Under the pieces are notes generated by a model, which made no database searches, was not told the origin of the DNA, and worked only from the letters and a program-made list of their open reading frames with translations. Positions 8,501 to 16,653 of a stretch of 64,000 nt of DNA are shown piece by piece. The DNA lies in IMG/VR virus record IMGVR_UViG_3300021511_000003, positions 62,001-126,000 of that record, one strand, 5' to 3'. A program made the position numbers and the translations under genes. The first letter of the stretch is position 1. Each line of letters starts with the position of its first letter. Source of the stretch: a virus.

Positions 8501-9649
8501 TTTCATAGGAATCTCTTTTGATTCTAAAACTTTGAATGAGTTTGTTAAATCCTTTTTCAGATTTGTTTTGAAATCAACCTGGCGTTTTTCATATACATGT
8601 TCAGGAGATTTATTATCAACCATTATTTGTGGACTATATACCTGAACTCTTGGGTCAGTACTTAGATTTACAGTTTTAACAGGTTTTAACAGTTCACTTG
8701 AAAAGTTTTTATCTATTGCTTTTAATGCAACTTTCTTTCTTGATTTTGGTATCTGTCTTGCAATAGCGGTTGATTTAGATTTATCGCCACTGACTCCATA
8801 CAATATCGCTGAAGTTGCTATATCTCTCACATCATCGCCTGACGCATCACCAGAGGTTATTTTAATAATATCATCTGGATTTGTTTTTAAATATTTTTCA
8901 ACTGCGCCAGCAACATTTTTTATATTTTTTGGTTCAATATCAGTTGAAATAGCTTTGCTTATAATTCTTGCAGCCTTTTTTGTTTGGTTTTCAACCTCTT
9001 CTTCTGCTGGAATACTTTTAATAGTTCTTATATAGTGGGTCAATCTTGCGAATTTATATTCATTATCTTTCACGAGTAAACGATATTTTGATGAACTAGC
9101 ATCTAAATAATTTATTATCATATGATCAAATAAAAAGTTTCCATTTTTCATATCTCGTATAACAGGAAATATTTTTTTGTCAATAAATGGATTGATTTCT
9201 TTTGAAATATCAACAGAATAAAATAATATCTTTTGATAATTATCTGGAAAAGCATCTGACATTTGCTTCAAAATATTTGTAATAAAAAATCCAGCTCTTT
9301 GTCTATACGTAGTAGGCTTATAAACTGTATCAATAGCATTTGTATATTGTGATAAATCTACAATAACATTCTTCCCTTGCGGTATATTTTGTTGCATTGT
9401 ATAAGGAATTAATCCAAGAGCTTTATACATTTTTACAAATTGTGCTGTCATTCTTGTACGTGGAACCTGTGTAACTGGACTTGCAACAATACGAAAATCA
9501 ACTCTTTTTAAATTCAATTTTAGGTAATCTGTAATGAAATTAGAATTTTCAGAAAAATATATAATAAGATATGGTTCTTTTGGATTTTGCGGAAACCTCA
9601 CACCATCCGTTACATGCGTATATTGTTTCCATGATTTAAATTGAATCAC
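5573..9649 (-). CDS. rpoB: Phage DNA-directed RNA polymerase beta subunit homologue
   Basis: A 1358-aa protein with GTG start after AGAGGGG. Conserved beta blocks appear in order: GVFRLNGKQKCLINQIVQNP (near residue 430), DNIGIVQQL, the NTP-site block MPYDGYNFEDGAVIS with LTSLHGIEEE, the catalytic-core block GDKLANRYGNKGIIS...MPRLPNGD...LNPLGLLSRMNMGQ, and near the C-terminus VGYMYMSKLEHLGEAKIYARGTGP and GGQRLGELDTYS. Length is close to the 1342 aa of the E. coli protein and the gene is not split, unlike phiKZ-type phages. The first 370 residues look divergent. It lies downstream of rpoC, the reverse of the bacterial order. Confidence 0.95.
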   Translation of the reverse strand: MIQFKSWKQYTHVTDGVRFPQNPKEPYLIIYFSENSNFITDYLKLNLKRVDFRIVASPVTQVPRTRMTAQFVKMYKALGLIPYTMQQNIPQGKNVIVDLSQYTNAIDTVYKPTTYRQRAGFFITNILKQMSDAFPDNYQKILFYSVDISKEINPFIDKKIFPVIRDMKNGNFLFDHMIINYLDASSSKYRLLVKDNEYKFARLTHYIRTIKSIPAEEEVENQTKKAARIISKAISTDIEPKNIKNVAGAVEKYLKTNPDDIIKITSGDASGDDVRDIATSAILYGVSGDKSKSTAIARQIPKSRKKVALKAIDKNFSSELLKPVKTVNLSTDPRVQVYSPQIMVDNKSPEHVYEKRQVDFKTNLKKDLTNSFKVLESKEIPMKFEGITLADKPQRMGEVMRSDLSIATINMSDEFGNKHEIKMELPKIDPDTGVFRLNGKQKCLINQIVQNPITFPSPGESRFESSYSVFRIYVKQLRREKYLEAFMSYKMPLIFLLAFSFGFDETLKKYNIKYILSDNKPSEKFSCKINNEKYIIFQNVQTDLQKQLCQSFIHGKVQQYKSDAEFASHKYFEDLIIQLSGRLNSTFLISSNLQNIVDPVAKQVLLNKQLPTDLEMIMKYMTEKVVDGFYIARNDISNQRIRNSEVLVHLAQKQILAAYTVYKEQVLSGNTEAKLTIVPTKVLSDFLMTELVVDMEYANPLEEMSTMTRVSPAGKKVGGIPDKRAIHNDARNLHNSYFGNLDPLDTSESDNIGIVQQLTIDALISSSRGLFTTKDISDNEGSGMLSTTTSMIPFLENTDGARVIMLSNQAKQMLPLRNPQPPVVQSGYESILTGVLSKNFVKKSPCNGKISSVHKDLITIQCGKTKKIIDITPVHLKSGSGKNTLSVFNPLIKVGETVKQGDVIAEGACMSNGSISLGRPLLCALMPYDGYNFEDGAVISKSVVEQDKLTSLHGIEEEILIAPNDRLLYIAEIGDEIEKGKPLLRKTLGDIEDIIGFDDDETTDMFTGQFIKKSPGGKIVDIEVYSNVDEELFPQLKELITKTNLKSMKPAKESFTVKGETIKGVLVRFRIEQELRVGLGDKLANRYGNKGIISLIENDELMPRLPNGDIIETILNPLGLLSRMNMGQLYEMYCGLMARELGKRLPTMTKPKTIALIKQVFVNLDMSPNKKATENLVRNLSSLTTTQYVKMIDQVKKTGFYPIIIPPFKAPGHTEIKKSLKVLGLKTKYKLFLPKYNTKTHFEVAVGYMYMSKLEHLGEAKIYARGTGPTTGKTSQPTSGKKRDGGQRLGELDTYSFISYNCPHVLAEFMGPLSDDYITRDKIMAEIIQNGNAGYKEPKISPAKDLLNSYFISLMLTR

Positions 9650-9820
9650 TAGTTTCCCCTCTGCAAATTATATTTGTTAGTTTTCCTGTTGAACATTCAT
9701 TTTGATGACCTTTTTTAATATATTCGGGACAATTACTTGAATGTTTACTATAACACCATTTACCATTTTTAAATTGATAATTAGCTTCTTGACTACAACC
9801 ATAATTGCATAGTTGTATTA
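9636..9820 (-). pseudogene. Internally deleted HNH-family remnant between rpoC and rpoB
   Basis: An open frame that joins the N-terminal zinc finger of the local HNH family (LCNYGCSQEANYQFKNGKW) directly to its C-terminal tail (ECSTGKLTNIIC), with the whole nuclease domain missing. There is no ATG: the frame begins ATA ATA CAA at the rpoC stop. It ends inside the first codons of rpoB. I call it a remnant. Non-AUG initiation is possible but unsupported. Confidence 0.7.
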
Positions 9821-12800
9821 TTCCTTTTTTTCTTCCACAAGTGTACCAGTAAGGACTTTTTCAAGAACAGATGCTTCCCCAGTTTCATCAGTAATCAATC
9901 CAGTTTTTATAGCTTCGTTGATATTTTCGAAGGCCAGTCCCTGAATAAAACTTGTCTTGAATACAATCTGTTTAATATTAATCATAACAGGATCCCATTT
10001 ACGTCCAAGTCTTGCAGGAATACTCTGATTGGCTCTATCTCTTAATGATTGTGATAATAAAATTTCAATATGAACACTATCCATATCTCTAAGATCACCA
10101 TATATTTTAAATAATTTTAAATATAAATGATTAGCATCTTTATAAATTTCACGCCCTCCAATTAGTCTTTCAACATATTGGATTTGTTTTTTCATTGCTT
10201 CTGTTTCTGTTGGTACTTCTAATATTGTACTATGTTTCTTATAATATAATTTGATTGTTTCTTTATTTTCTTCGATTTCATATATTTGAAATTTAATTGG
10301 ATAATCAAGAATGATATTATAGATTGAATCTGAAAATTCAACTATAGCTACAGAAGCTCTTATAGACAAAATAGTTTTTGTATCATTAAATGTCAAATCT
10401 CCTGATACTGGGTAATCTCCTTTTGAAATTGTAACTGTACAATCATCGTTACATGCCAATACATTATCATTTTGTATTAAAGTCTTTCTTACAATCTTTT
10501 CATCTACAAGAGCATCATTCTGAATAATATCGTCAATGATATTTCTTGAAACAACACTTACTGCACCGCCTGTGTGGAACGTTTTCATAATAGTCTGTGT
10601 TCCAGCTTCACCAATAAGCTGTGCTGCCATTACACCTGCATATGGACTTCGATGACGTTCTAATAGTTTTCCATAACAAGTATGACATAGTTTTGAAGAT
10701 TCACAAAATACGGGTGTTCGTAAATGAATTTGATCTCCAATCTTATAATTTACAGGATTAAATAATTGAGGTTTACCATTTTCAAGAACATAACGACCAT
10801 TCAGTCTAGTTGATAGTTTTTTAGTTAACCTTAGATCAAGAGTCCTTTTTGTTTTACAATCTTGTAGATTTGGATCAATCTCAACACTGTTTAAAACATA
10901 TGCTAATTTTCTTGCCATGTATCCAGTATCTGCAGTATTTAAAACTCTATCAATAATACCACTTCTTGCACCAGACGCTGCTGAAAAATATTGACTATTT
11001 GTTAAACCATCCGAAAACGAACCATCTATTGGAGGTAATACTTTTCCTGTTGGATCAGATACTAAACCTTTAGCAACAAAAATTTGTGTTGGTTGTCCCC
11101 AACCTTTACCTCCACCTGATTCAATTAAATCATAAACACCACTTCCTTTCAAATGTTCTATTAACATTACTTGCATTTTTTTCAATAATACATCGGCTTC
11201 CTCTGTTGATGAATTTTTCAATTGTTTTTTAAGCTCTAAAATTTCAGGTGGTAATTGAATATCATCTAATGTAATACTTGGTGAAATGATTGTTGAAAAT
11301 TTAAATGAAATATCTTTTAATTTTGAAAAAGATTTAATTGCTTGTTCCTGACCATATTTTTTAAGAATTGGAGAAATCATTCCATTAACAACTTTCTTTG
11401 TCACTATATCATTATAAAATGGAGTATCCAATGGAAATACACTATTAAAAAGAGCTTTTCCCATTGTTGTAGTTTTCTTTCTATATACTACAGGAATATA
11501 TGGATCAACAGCATTATCTAAATCTTTTTGTGTTACTGCAATAGGAGGAGTTGTTCTTTTTATATCTTTTGTGATTGTAAAAAGTCCAACACACATTTCT
11601 TTTGAAAGTTCAAAATTTACAGATTTATCATTATCACCACTTTCAGATCTCATCATTTTAGTTTTTGCTTCAAGTTGTGCTTCATTCGTAATTGGATGAA
11701 AAATTGCCATAGTATCACCATCAAAATCAGCATTGAATCCACCAACTTGTAATGTACATAATTGCACTGTATTCCCTTTAATTAAAATTGGATTAAATGC
11801 TCTAATAGATTCAGCATGTAAACAAGGGTCACGTTTTGCCAATACAACACGATTCATCATAGCAACTTCTGTTGCTTCAAATACAATATCATATAGTTCT
11901 TTTGGTATTTTATCTCCACTTTTAATAGACTTGAAAACTTGTTTAACACCATCAACAGAAAGTTCAAATTTTGTAAACTTTTTAACTTCATCTGATAATT
12001 TCTTTTTATCAACCCGACTTGAAAATAAACGATGTAATATAAATGGTTCAAATAAACTAACAGCCATCCGTAATGGTATCCCAATTTCATTTACTTTTAA
12101 ATCTGGACCTGGTGTAATAACGGCACGACCAGAAAAATCTGTACGTTTACCAAGCATTTGTGATCGAATTAAACCACGTTTTTTCTGAATTAATTTTCTA
12201 ATAAAATTGTCATGATTAATAATTGCTTTTTGTAATTCAAAATTCAACAAATCAAATAATGGTCCACTTTTTGCAGCACTCCTTATCTGATGTGCTCGGC
12301 GTATAGTTGTGATATAATAATCATTTAAAGGATCAATAATCCACATTCCATTTTCATCTTGATATGCATCTCGTTGAATTGGTGGTATTACTGGTAAAAC
12401 ATCTAAAAATAACGTATTGTTTTCATATGATTCTTTTATCTTTTTAATGAATTTATCTCGAGTATCAGACCCCCCTCTAAATTTGATTTTTGGAAGTAAC
12501 TTCATAAATGATGAAATTCCAGTAACACCTCTTGAATCTTTTTGAAGAAGCCCTTTTGAATCAACTGAAAAGGTTTCTTGCGCAGATATAAATAATTCAA
12601 TTTGTCTATCAAGTTGAATAAGAAGTATATATGCAGATGGGTGAATAACATAAGCATTTAAATTAATATATGAAAATGTTTTCTTTCGTTCAGTAGATTC
12701 TTCGGATCCAAAAATTATTTCAGAAAAAAGACCATCAGGATGAAACTCCCCAGGTTTGGAAAATAATTCCGTTGTTGTTACAGGGGTCAATCCTTTTTTG

Positions 12801-12838
12801 AAATTATTTATATTCAGAAAATTAATCATTATACGCAT
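9818..12838 (-). CDS. rpoC: Phage DNA-directed RNA polymerase beta-prime subunit homologue
   Basis: A 1006-aa protein. Landmarks in order: KKRGLIRSQMLGKRTDFSGRAV with NEIGIPLRMAVSLFEPFI (residues 220-270), the catalytic Mg motif NADFDGD with three Asp, the bridge-helix block ASGARSGIIDRVLNTADTGY, a zinc site CESSKLCHTCYG, and the trigger-loop block GVMAAQLIGEAGTQTIMKTF. It is shorter than E. coli beta-prime (1407 aa), seeming to lack the N-terminal zinc domain and lineage insertions. It is intact, not split. The start may be residue 1 or 4 (MRIMINFL); the mini ORF upstream overlaps this start. Confidence 0.95.
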   Translation of the reverse strand: MRIMINFLNINNFKKGLTPVTTTELFSKPGEFHPDGLFSEIIFGSEESTERKKTFSYINLNAYVIHPSAYILLIQLDRQIELFISAQETFSVDSKGLLQKDSRGVTGISSFMKLLPKIKFRGGSDTRDKFIKKIKESYENNTLFLDVLPVIPPIQRDAYQDENGMWIIDPLNDYYITTIRRAHQIRSAAKSGPLFDLLNFELQKAIINHDNFIRKLIQKKRGLIRSQMLGKRTDFSGRAVITPGPDLKVNEIGIPLRMAVSLFEPFILHRLFSSRVDKKKLSDEVKKFTKFELSVDGVKQVFKSIKSGDKIPKELYDIVFEATEVAMMNRVVLAKRDPCLHAESIRAFNPILIKGNTVQLCTLQVGGFNADFDGDTMAIFHPITNEAQLEAKTKMMRSESGDNDKSVNFELSKEMCVGLFTITKDIKRTTPPIAVTQKDLDNAVDPYIPVVYRKKTTTMGKALFNSVFPLDTPFYNDIVTKKVVNGMISPILKKYGQEQAIKSFSKLKDISFKFSTIISPSITLDDIQLPPEILELKKQLKNSSTEEADVLLKKMQVMLIEHLKGSGVYDLIESGGGKGWGQPTQIFVAKGLVSDPTGKVLPPIDGSFSDGLTNSQYFSAASGARSGIIDRVLNTADTGYMARKLAYVLNSVEIDPNLQDCKTKRTLDLRLTKKLSTRLNGRYVLENGKPQLFNPVNYKIGDQIHLRTPVFCESSKLCHTCYGKLLERHRSPYAGVMAAQLIGEAGTQTIMKTFHTGGAVSVVSRNIIDDIIQNDALVDEKIVRKTLIQNDNVLACNDDCTVTISKGDYPVSGDLTFNDTKTILSIRASVAIVEFSDSIYNIILDYPIKFQIYEIEENKETIKLYYKKHSTILEVPTETEAMKKQIQYVERLIGGREIYKDANHLYLKLFKIYGDLRDMDSVHIEILLSQSLRDRANQSIPARLGRKWDPVMINIKQIVFKTSFIQGLAFENINEAIKTGLITDETGEASVLEKVLTGTLVEEKKE

Positions 12839-12981
12839 ATCCTTTGTGCCAAATTACCTGTAGAACATTCATCTTTATGACCATATTTATAGTGACATCT
12901 TTCACATACAGACCATGCTAAATCTGGATCTAACTTAAAAAAATGGGTTGCTTCTTTGCCACATCCATCACAAATAATCAT
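12829..12981 (-). CDS. 50-aa mini ORF derived from the HNH family
   Basis: It begins MIICDGCGKEATHFF (the family's N-terminal Cys-x2-Cys knuckle) and jumps to KLDPDLAWSVCERCHYKYGH, the family's last zinc knuckle and tail. About 250 residues in between, including the catalytic HH, are gone. The start overlaps the preceding stop as TAATG and the stop overlaps the rpoC start, so a ribosome could pass from gene to gene through it. Two CxxC pairs could still bind zinc. It may be a harmless remnant or a small coupled zinc protein. Confidence 0.65.
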   Translation of the reverse strand: MIICDGCGKEATHFFKLDPDLAWSVCERCHYKYGHKDECSTGNLAQRICV

Positions 12982-13448
12982 TATTTATCATCAATTGCAT
13001 TTGTTTTATTAATATCAAGATAAGATTTAATTTTTTTGAACATCCTCGTTACTTGTGCTTTTTTTGCAGCTGTGGATGCCGGTTTGATCACAGTTTTTGA
13101 AAGGACATTATGTCTATGATTTAATTGATTCAAAATACCTTGAAGTGTATTAGTATCAAATTTTCCTTTTGGATCATTCATTAATCTTTGAACAAGTTTT
13201 AATGCAACTGCAATTACTTTTTTATCCTCCATACCCATACGATTACAGATGGGTATAAGATATGGAGAAGTGTTTCTACCAATTGGTAACAACTTTAGAA
13301 AACATTTTGGCTTATCACCGTATAATCTATCTCTCAAATCCTTCTTTAGTAAATACGATAAACTATCTTCGGGATTAATTAAATCATTTGCCTTTCTAAT
13401 AAGTTCCGAAAGATGTTTTATTTCTTCATTTAATTGGTCGCTCATCAT
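12981..13448 (-). CDS. Hypothetical protein, 155 aa, first gene of RNA polymerase operon
   Basis: Helical protein with GGAGG before the ATGATG start. Contains PICNRMGMEDKKVIAVALKLVQRLM in the middle and a basic C-terminal part (STAAKKAQVTRMFKKIKSYL). No family recognised. A promoter element lies 38 bases upstream and a terminator hairpin beyond it, so this gene opens the rpoC-rpoB transcription unit. Confidence 0.75.
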   Translation of the reverse strand: MMSDQLNEEIKHLSELIRKANDLINPEDSLSYLLKKDLRDRLYGDKPKCFLKLLPIGRNTSPYLIPICNRMGMEDKKVIAVALKLVQRLMNDPKGKFDTNTLQGILNQLNHRHNVLSKTVIKPASTAAKKAQVTRMFKKIKSYLDINKTNAIDDK

Positions 13449-13485
13449 TTAACCTCCGATAACTGGATGTAATATCTTATTTTAT

Positions 13486-13498
13486 ATTTGTTCTTAAA
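13486..13498 (-). promoter_or_regulatory. AACA-type phage promoter element (RNA polymerase operon)
   Basis: Minus strand TTTAAGAACAAAT with AA seven and eight bases after AACA. It precedes the operon that encodes the RNA polymerase itself, so the enzyme may control its own genes. Confidence 0.55.
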
Positions 13499-13510
13499 AT
13501 ATAATGGCAA

Positions 13511-13545
13511 AAAATATGTGGGGATAAAATTTCCCCACATATTTT
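13511..13545. terminator. 13-bp perfect stem, bidirectional intrinsic terminator
   Basis: AAAATATGTGGGG (13511-13523) pairs perfectly with CCCCACATATTTT (13533-13545) across a 9-base A/T loop, with the stem ends giving a U-run on either strand. It separates the lipoprotein gene from the RNA polymerase operon. Confidence 0.8.
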
Positions 13546-13627
13546 ATAACTTTTTATCTTTGGGTGTCGAATTTACTGAATCTGTATTTTTAATGCTTCC
13601 GACCCGGAAACGTAATATTATTGGGTT

Positions 13628-13942
13628 TCACATACTTTTAAAGCGTATTACATAAATATTTGTTTCTGGAAATTTATGCCAGGTTTTTACATCCACCAGT
13701 AACATTTCAGAAATTTGTTTGTCTTTTTTATCAAGTAATTCCAAAATAATTTCGTCATTGGTATTAACTTTTTTTGTTTGATCATATTTTGTTATTTTAA
13801 TTCCATCGACAACAATACTATATTGTGTTTTATATAAAAATTCTTTTATAGATAAACTATTTTTATAATCTTCGTTTAATTCTATGCTACATGAAGGAAG
13901 AATAAAAATAAAAAACAGTAGTGAATAAAATATTTTTCTCAT
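13628..13942 (-). CDS. Small lipoprotein
   Basis: ATG 13942 has GGAG six bases before it; the earlier ATG overlaps the preceding stop. The product begins MRKIFYSLLFFIFILPSC, a type II signal peptide with lipobox LPSC, so the mature part of about 85 residues would be attached to a membrane by its Cys. The rest has no recognised domain. Phage lipoproteins can act in superinfection exclusion or lysis, but nothing here decides. It is followed by a strong terminator. Confidence 0.75.
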   Translation of the reverse strand: MRKIFYSLLFFIFILPSCSIELNEDYKNSLSIKEFLYKTQYSIVVDGIKITKYDQTKKVNTNDEIILELLDKKDKQISEMLLVDVKTWHKFPETNIYVIRFKSM

Positions 13943-13953
13943 TCGCATCTCCA

Positions 13954-15432
13954 TTAAAAATCAGCATTCATCAATTTTGTCATTTCATCAATTTCTTTTT
14001 TCATACCTCCTGAAAAGTATGCTGTAAAGAATTTGATCATACCATTTTCGATTTTTGAAAGAGGAATACCACCTAATCGTTTTCCTGTTAAAATATCACA
14101 AAAATCAACTCGAGAAACTCTACCGATAAAATGACATAATAATGTATGAGGTAATATCTTTGTAGTAAATCCAAAGAAATTTTGTGTTTCTTGTTGTGTT
14201 TTCAAATATTCATGCACAGCTTTAATTTTATATGTTGTACTCATTGATGGGCTTTTCATTGGGTAAAAGTTTAATAAAGTAAATAAGTCTTTATAGTCTG
14301 TACCGAATACTTGTCTAAATAAAACTTGGATATAAACTGCAATCACCGCTGTATGCTCAGGGGAAAGTGTTCTGAAATGATGGAACGGTATATGAGTCAT
14401 TTGTGATAATATTGGAAATACTAATGTTTCTGCCAATGGAGAAATAAAATTAATTTCTGATGCTCGTTCATGGAATGATATAATGAATTCGTCATCATCA
14501 ACTTTTTCAGTTGACATAGTTGATTGCCTTTGAAGTAATTCATATATTTTTTCATAAGCAATGCTTTTTAATCTTCCAAGAGTATCATTATAACTATAAG
14601 TCTTTAAGTTATCTGTATTAATACCTTGAATATCTTCTGTTGAAATACTATCATCATAAACAATAGAACCTTTATAAACTGATCGTAAAAACCATTTAAC
14701 TGATTCATCAATAACTCCAACAAAATAAGTAATTGGATTTTTATCTATTTCACAAAGAATCAGAATATTATTCATAATGAAATTGAAAATTTCAATAACA
14801 TGAACTCCAATATCTTTTCCTTGCACATTCTTGATATATTCCCACATAAATCTATCTGTTAGATTATATCTGAATGTTTTTGTTTTGATAACATCATAAA
14901 TCTTTCTAATAATATCTGTTTCAACAATATCTGAAGCAAATTGGTTATAAACTTCTCGATGTAGTTGTGCTCCCAATTTCAATTTTTCATTGTTTGAAAT
15001 CACTGAATAAATTTTAAGATAGCTTGATAGTCTAATAATTTGTTCAATTTCATCTGGTTTAAAAAGTATGGAGTTTTTCTTGACCTTTGTCATATCAACA
15101 AACTGACTATAATCAAAAGTTAAAGAATCCATATAACTATCAACATAATTTTTAATTTGAGGAATACTATCGACTACAGCTTTTGATCGCAGATTTTCAT
15201 CATGGCAATCAGTTAAAAAATTAATAAACCAGTTGCTGAATCCTTCTACGTTATGTTCAGCAACTCTCTCGATGAATTTGGTCACAATAAAATATTTATT
15301 AGTGACTGAAGAAGGTGAGAGAAAGAGTTTTATTGGTTCAACATCATCATCTACTACAACTGACCATACTTTTGGTCCATTCTGCTCAATTCGTAACAAA
15401 ATAAATTGACCTCCTTTGATGTTGTGAGACAT
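13954..15432 (-). CDS. Hypothetical protein, 492 aa
   Basis: A helical protein rich in Ile, Phe and Asp, with no signal peptide and no motif I recognise. It contains the block PLAETLVFPILSQMTHIPFHHFRTLSPEH near residue 350. The TAA stop overlaps the next start. The gene is preceded by an inverted repeat carrying the 14-mer element. Could be a virion or host-interaction protein; unknown. Confidence 0.75.
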   Translation of the reverse strand: MSHNIKGGQFILLRIEQNGPKVWSVVVDDDVEPIKLFLSPSSVTNKYFIVTKFIERVAEHNVEGFSNWFINFLTDCHDENLRSKAVVDSIPQIKNYVDSYMDSLTFDYSQFVDMTKVKKNSILFKPDEIEQIIRLSSYLKIYSVISNNEKLKLGAQLHREVYNQFASDIVETDIIRKIYDVIKTKTFRYNLTDRFMWEYIKNVQGKDIGVHVIEIFNFIMNNILILCEIDKNPITYFVGVIDESVKWFLRSVYKGSIVYDDSISTEDIQGINTDNLKTYSYNDTLGRLKSIAYEKIYELLQRQSTMSTEKVDDDEFIISFHERASEINFISPLAETLVFPILSQMTHIPFHHFRTLSPEHTAVIAVYIQVLFRQVFGTDYKDLFTLLNFYPMKSPSMSTTYKIKAVHEYLKTQQETQNFFGFTTKILPHTLLCHFIGRVSRVDFCDILTGKRLGGIPLSKIENGMIKFFTAYFSGGMKKEIDEMTKLMNADF

Positions 15433-15511
15433 TCATTGATAAAAAATACCAATGAATACCTCATGGACCTTTATGAGTTGTGGTTATAAAGATCCAATTC
15501 AAAAAATAACG

Positions 15512-15570
15512 AAACACTTATATCTTTCATTAGTTATTAATATATATAGACATGGAATATATAAGTGTTT
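15512..15570. repeat. 12-bp inverted repeat enclosing 14-mer copy 2
   Basis: AAACACTTATAT (15512-15523) and ATATAAGTGTTT (15559-15570) are perfect complements. Between them lies ATTAATATATATAG (15536-15549), identical to the other three copies. Located between the heptose kinase gene and the 492-aa gene. Confidence 0.65.
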
Positions 15571-15590
15571 AAGTTCTCATATTCAAAGAT

Positions 15591-16502
15591 TTATATTTTA
15601 CACACCAAATCTTTTAAGACTTGCTCAAATATTTCTTTTGGTACTGTTGTTGTGCCTGATTGTGTTACTACATAAGCAGCGCATTTATTTGCAAGAATGG
15701 CTGCTTCGTGTATAGAATAATTCATTGATAAACATAAACCCATAACAGCCACAACCGTATCACCGGCACCTGAAACATTGTAAACTTCAACGGGTTCTGA
15801 CATAATTGAATATTCTTTATTATTCAACTTATTATATAAAATCATTCCATGTTTGCCTTTTGTTTCAAGAATAAATTTTACATTTTTTAATGAATATTTA
15901 GATGATAGTTTCATGATTTTCCATTCTTTTTCATTGGGTGTAATCATGTAAGCATCATTATATAAAAAGCCATTAATTGGTTTTGGATCAACAATGATTT
16001 TTGTATTCAGAGTTTTAAGAAATTCCATTAGTTCTTTTGTAATCATTCCTTTTGCATAATCCGAAACTATAATAACATCATATACTTTTCTACAATCTTT
16101 AAGGAAAACTTCAATTGCTCTTTTTGAATCAATTTTCGAGATTGTTTCTCTATCAACTCTTAACATTTGAACTTTACGGTCATCAGCAATAATTCTTTCT
16201 TTTACAATTGTTTGTTTTGAACCGTATGAACATAAATTCTTTGCGCCTATATTATCCAATTCATTAATTATCAACCCCCCATTGATATCATTCGAAATTG
16301 AGGACATACAATCAACTTGTGCTCCGAGTTCTCTAAGATTTCTACAAACATGGCCACAACCTCCCAAAGTATAATATTCTTCTTTAACGTGAACAACAGG
16401 TACAGGAGCTTCTGGGCATATTCTTTCAACTTTACCTATAATATATTTGTCAAGCATTATATCGCCAACAACTAAAACTTTCACATGACCAGTTTCTTTC
16501 AT
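15591..16502 (-). CDS. hldA: D-glycero-beta-D-manno-heptose-7-phosphate kinase-like (PfkB family)
   Basis: A 303-aa kinase-only homologue of the HldE/RfaE N-terminal domain. The opening VLVVGDIMLDKYIIGKVERICPEAP and the sugar-site block LGGCGHVCRNLRELGA match that family. Near the C-terminus NVSGAGDTVVA is the PfkB signature 2 with the catalytic Asp. The cytidylyltransferase domain is absent. ATG 16502 has AAGGCGG before it. The leader carries a c-di-GMP riboswitch and a terminator. The enzyme would supply heptose precursors for LPS or glycan decoration. Other PfkB sugar kinases are a less likely reading. Confidence 0.85.
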   Translation of the reverse strand: MKETGHVKVLVVGDIMLDKYIIGKVERICPEAPVPVVHVKEEYYTLGGCGHVCRNLRELGAQVDCMSSISNDINGGLIINELDNIGAKNLCSYGSKQTIVKERIIADDRKVQMLRVDRETISKIDSKRAIEVFLKDCRKVYDVIIVSDYAKGMITKELMEFLKTLNTKIIVDPKPINGFLYNDAYMITPNEKEWKIMKLSSKYSLKNVKFILETKGKHGMILYNKLNNKEYSIMSEPVEVYNVSGAGDTVVAVMGLCLSMNYSIHEAAILANKCAAYVVTQSGTTTVPKEIFEQVLKDLVCKI

Positions 16503-16531
16503 ATACACCGCCTTTTTAAAATTTTCGTGGC

Positions 16532-16557
16532 AAAAAAGAGTATCGAACTCATTTTTT
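16532..16557 (-). terminator. Intrinsic terminator, riboswitch expression platform
   Basis: On the minus strand AAAAAA-T-GAGT pairs with ACTC-TTTTTT across a 5-base loop and ends in a run of six U. It lies between the aptamer and the kinase start, as expected for transcription control. Confidence 0.7.
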
Positions 16558-16562
16558 GTAAA

Positions 16563-16646
16563 GTGTGAGAGAGGTAATTCCGCTATCCCATAAGGACCGG
16601 TGATTTTGCGTCCTAACCTTGCGGTTAGTTTGCCTTTTTCTCTCTT
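16563..16646 (-). promoter_or_regulatory. Cyclic-di-GMP-I (GEMM-I) riboswitch aptamer
   Basis: The minus strand carries the class signature in order: GGCAAAC, a stem capped by a GCAA tetraloop (CTAACC/GGTTAG), GGACGCAAA, ACCGGTCCT, GGGATAGCGG and AATTACC, with a GAGAG/CTCTC closing stem. The base just before CAAAC is G, the residue that in Vc2 recognises c-di-GMP; cGAMP-selective variants have A, as I recall. The aptamer starts about 6 bases after the predicted start site of a phage-type promoter, and a terminator follows. It should gate the heptose kinase gene. Confidence 0.88.
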
Positions 16647-16653
16647 AATTTTA

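Noticed and set aside
11733-12188. Rightward 151-aa reading frame inside rpoC
   Set aside because: It is antisense to conserved beta-prime blocks and lacks a start signal; a shadow frame.
5573-12838. Split RNA polymerase subunits as in phiKZ
   Set aside because: Each gene is one uninterrupted frame that contains both N- and C-terminal conserved blocks of its subunit.
16563-16646. tRNA or tmRNA reading of the GAGTTCGATACTC region
   Set aside because: The T-arm-like block is the terminator stem, and the upstream sequence matches the GEMM-I riboswitch signature point by point; no tRNA-like acceptor or anticodon arm exists.
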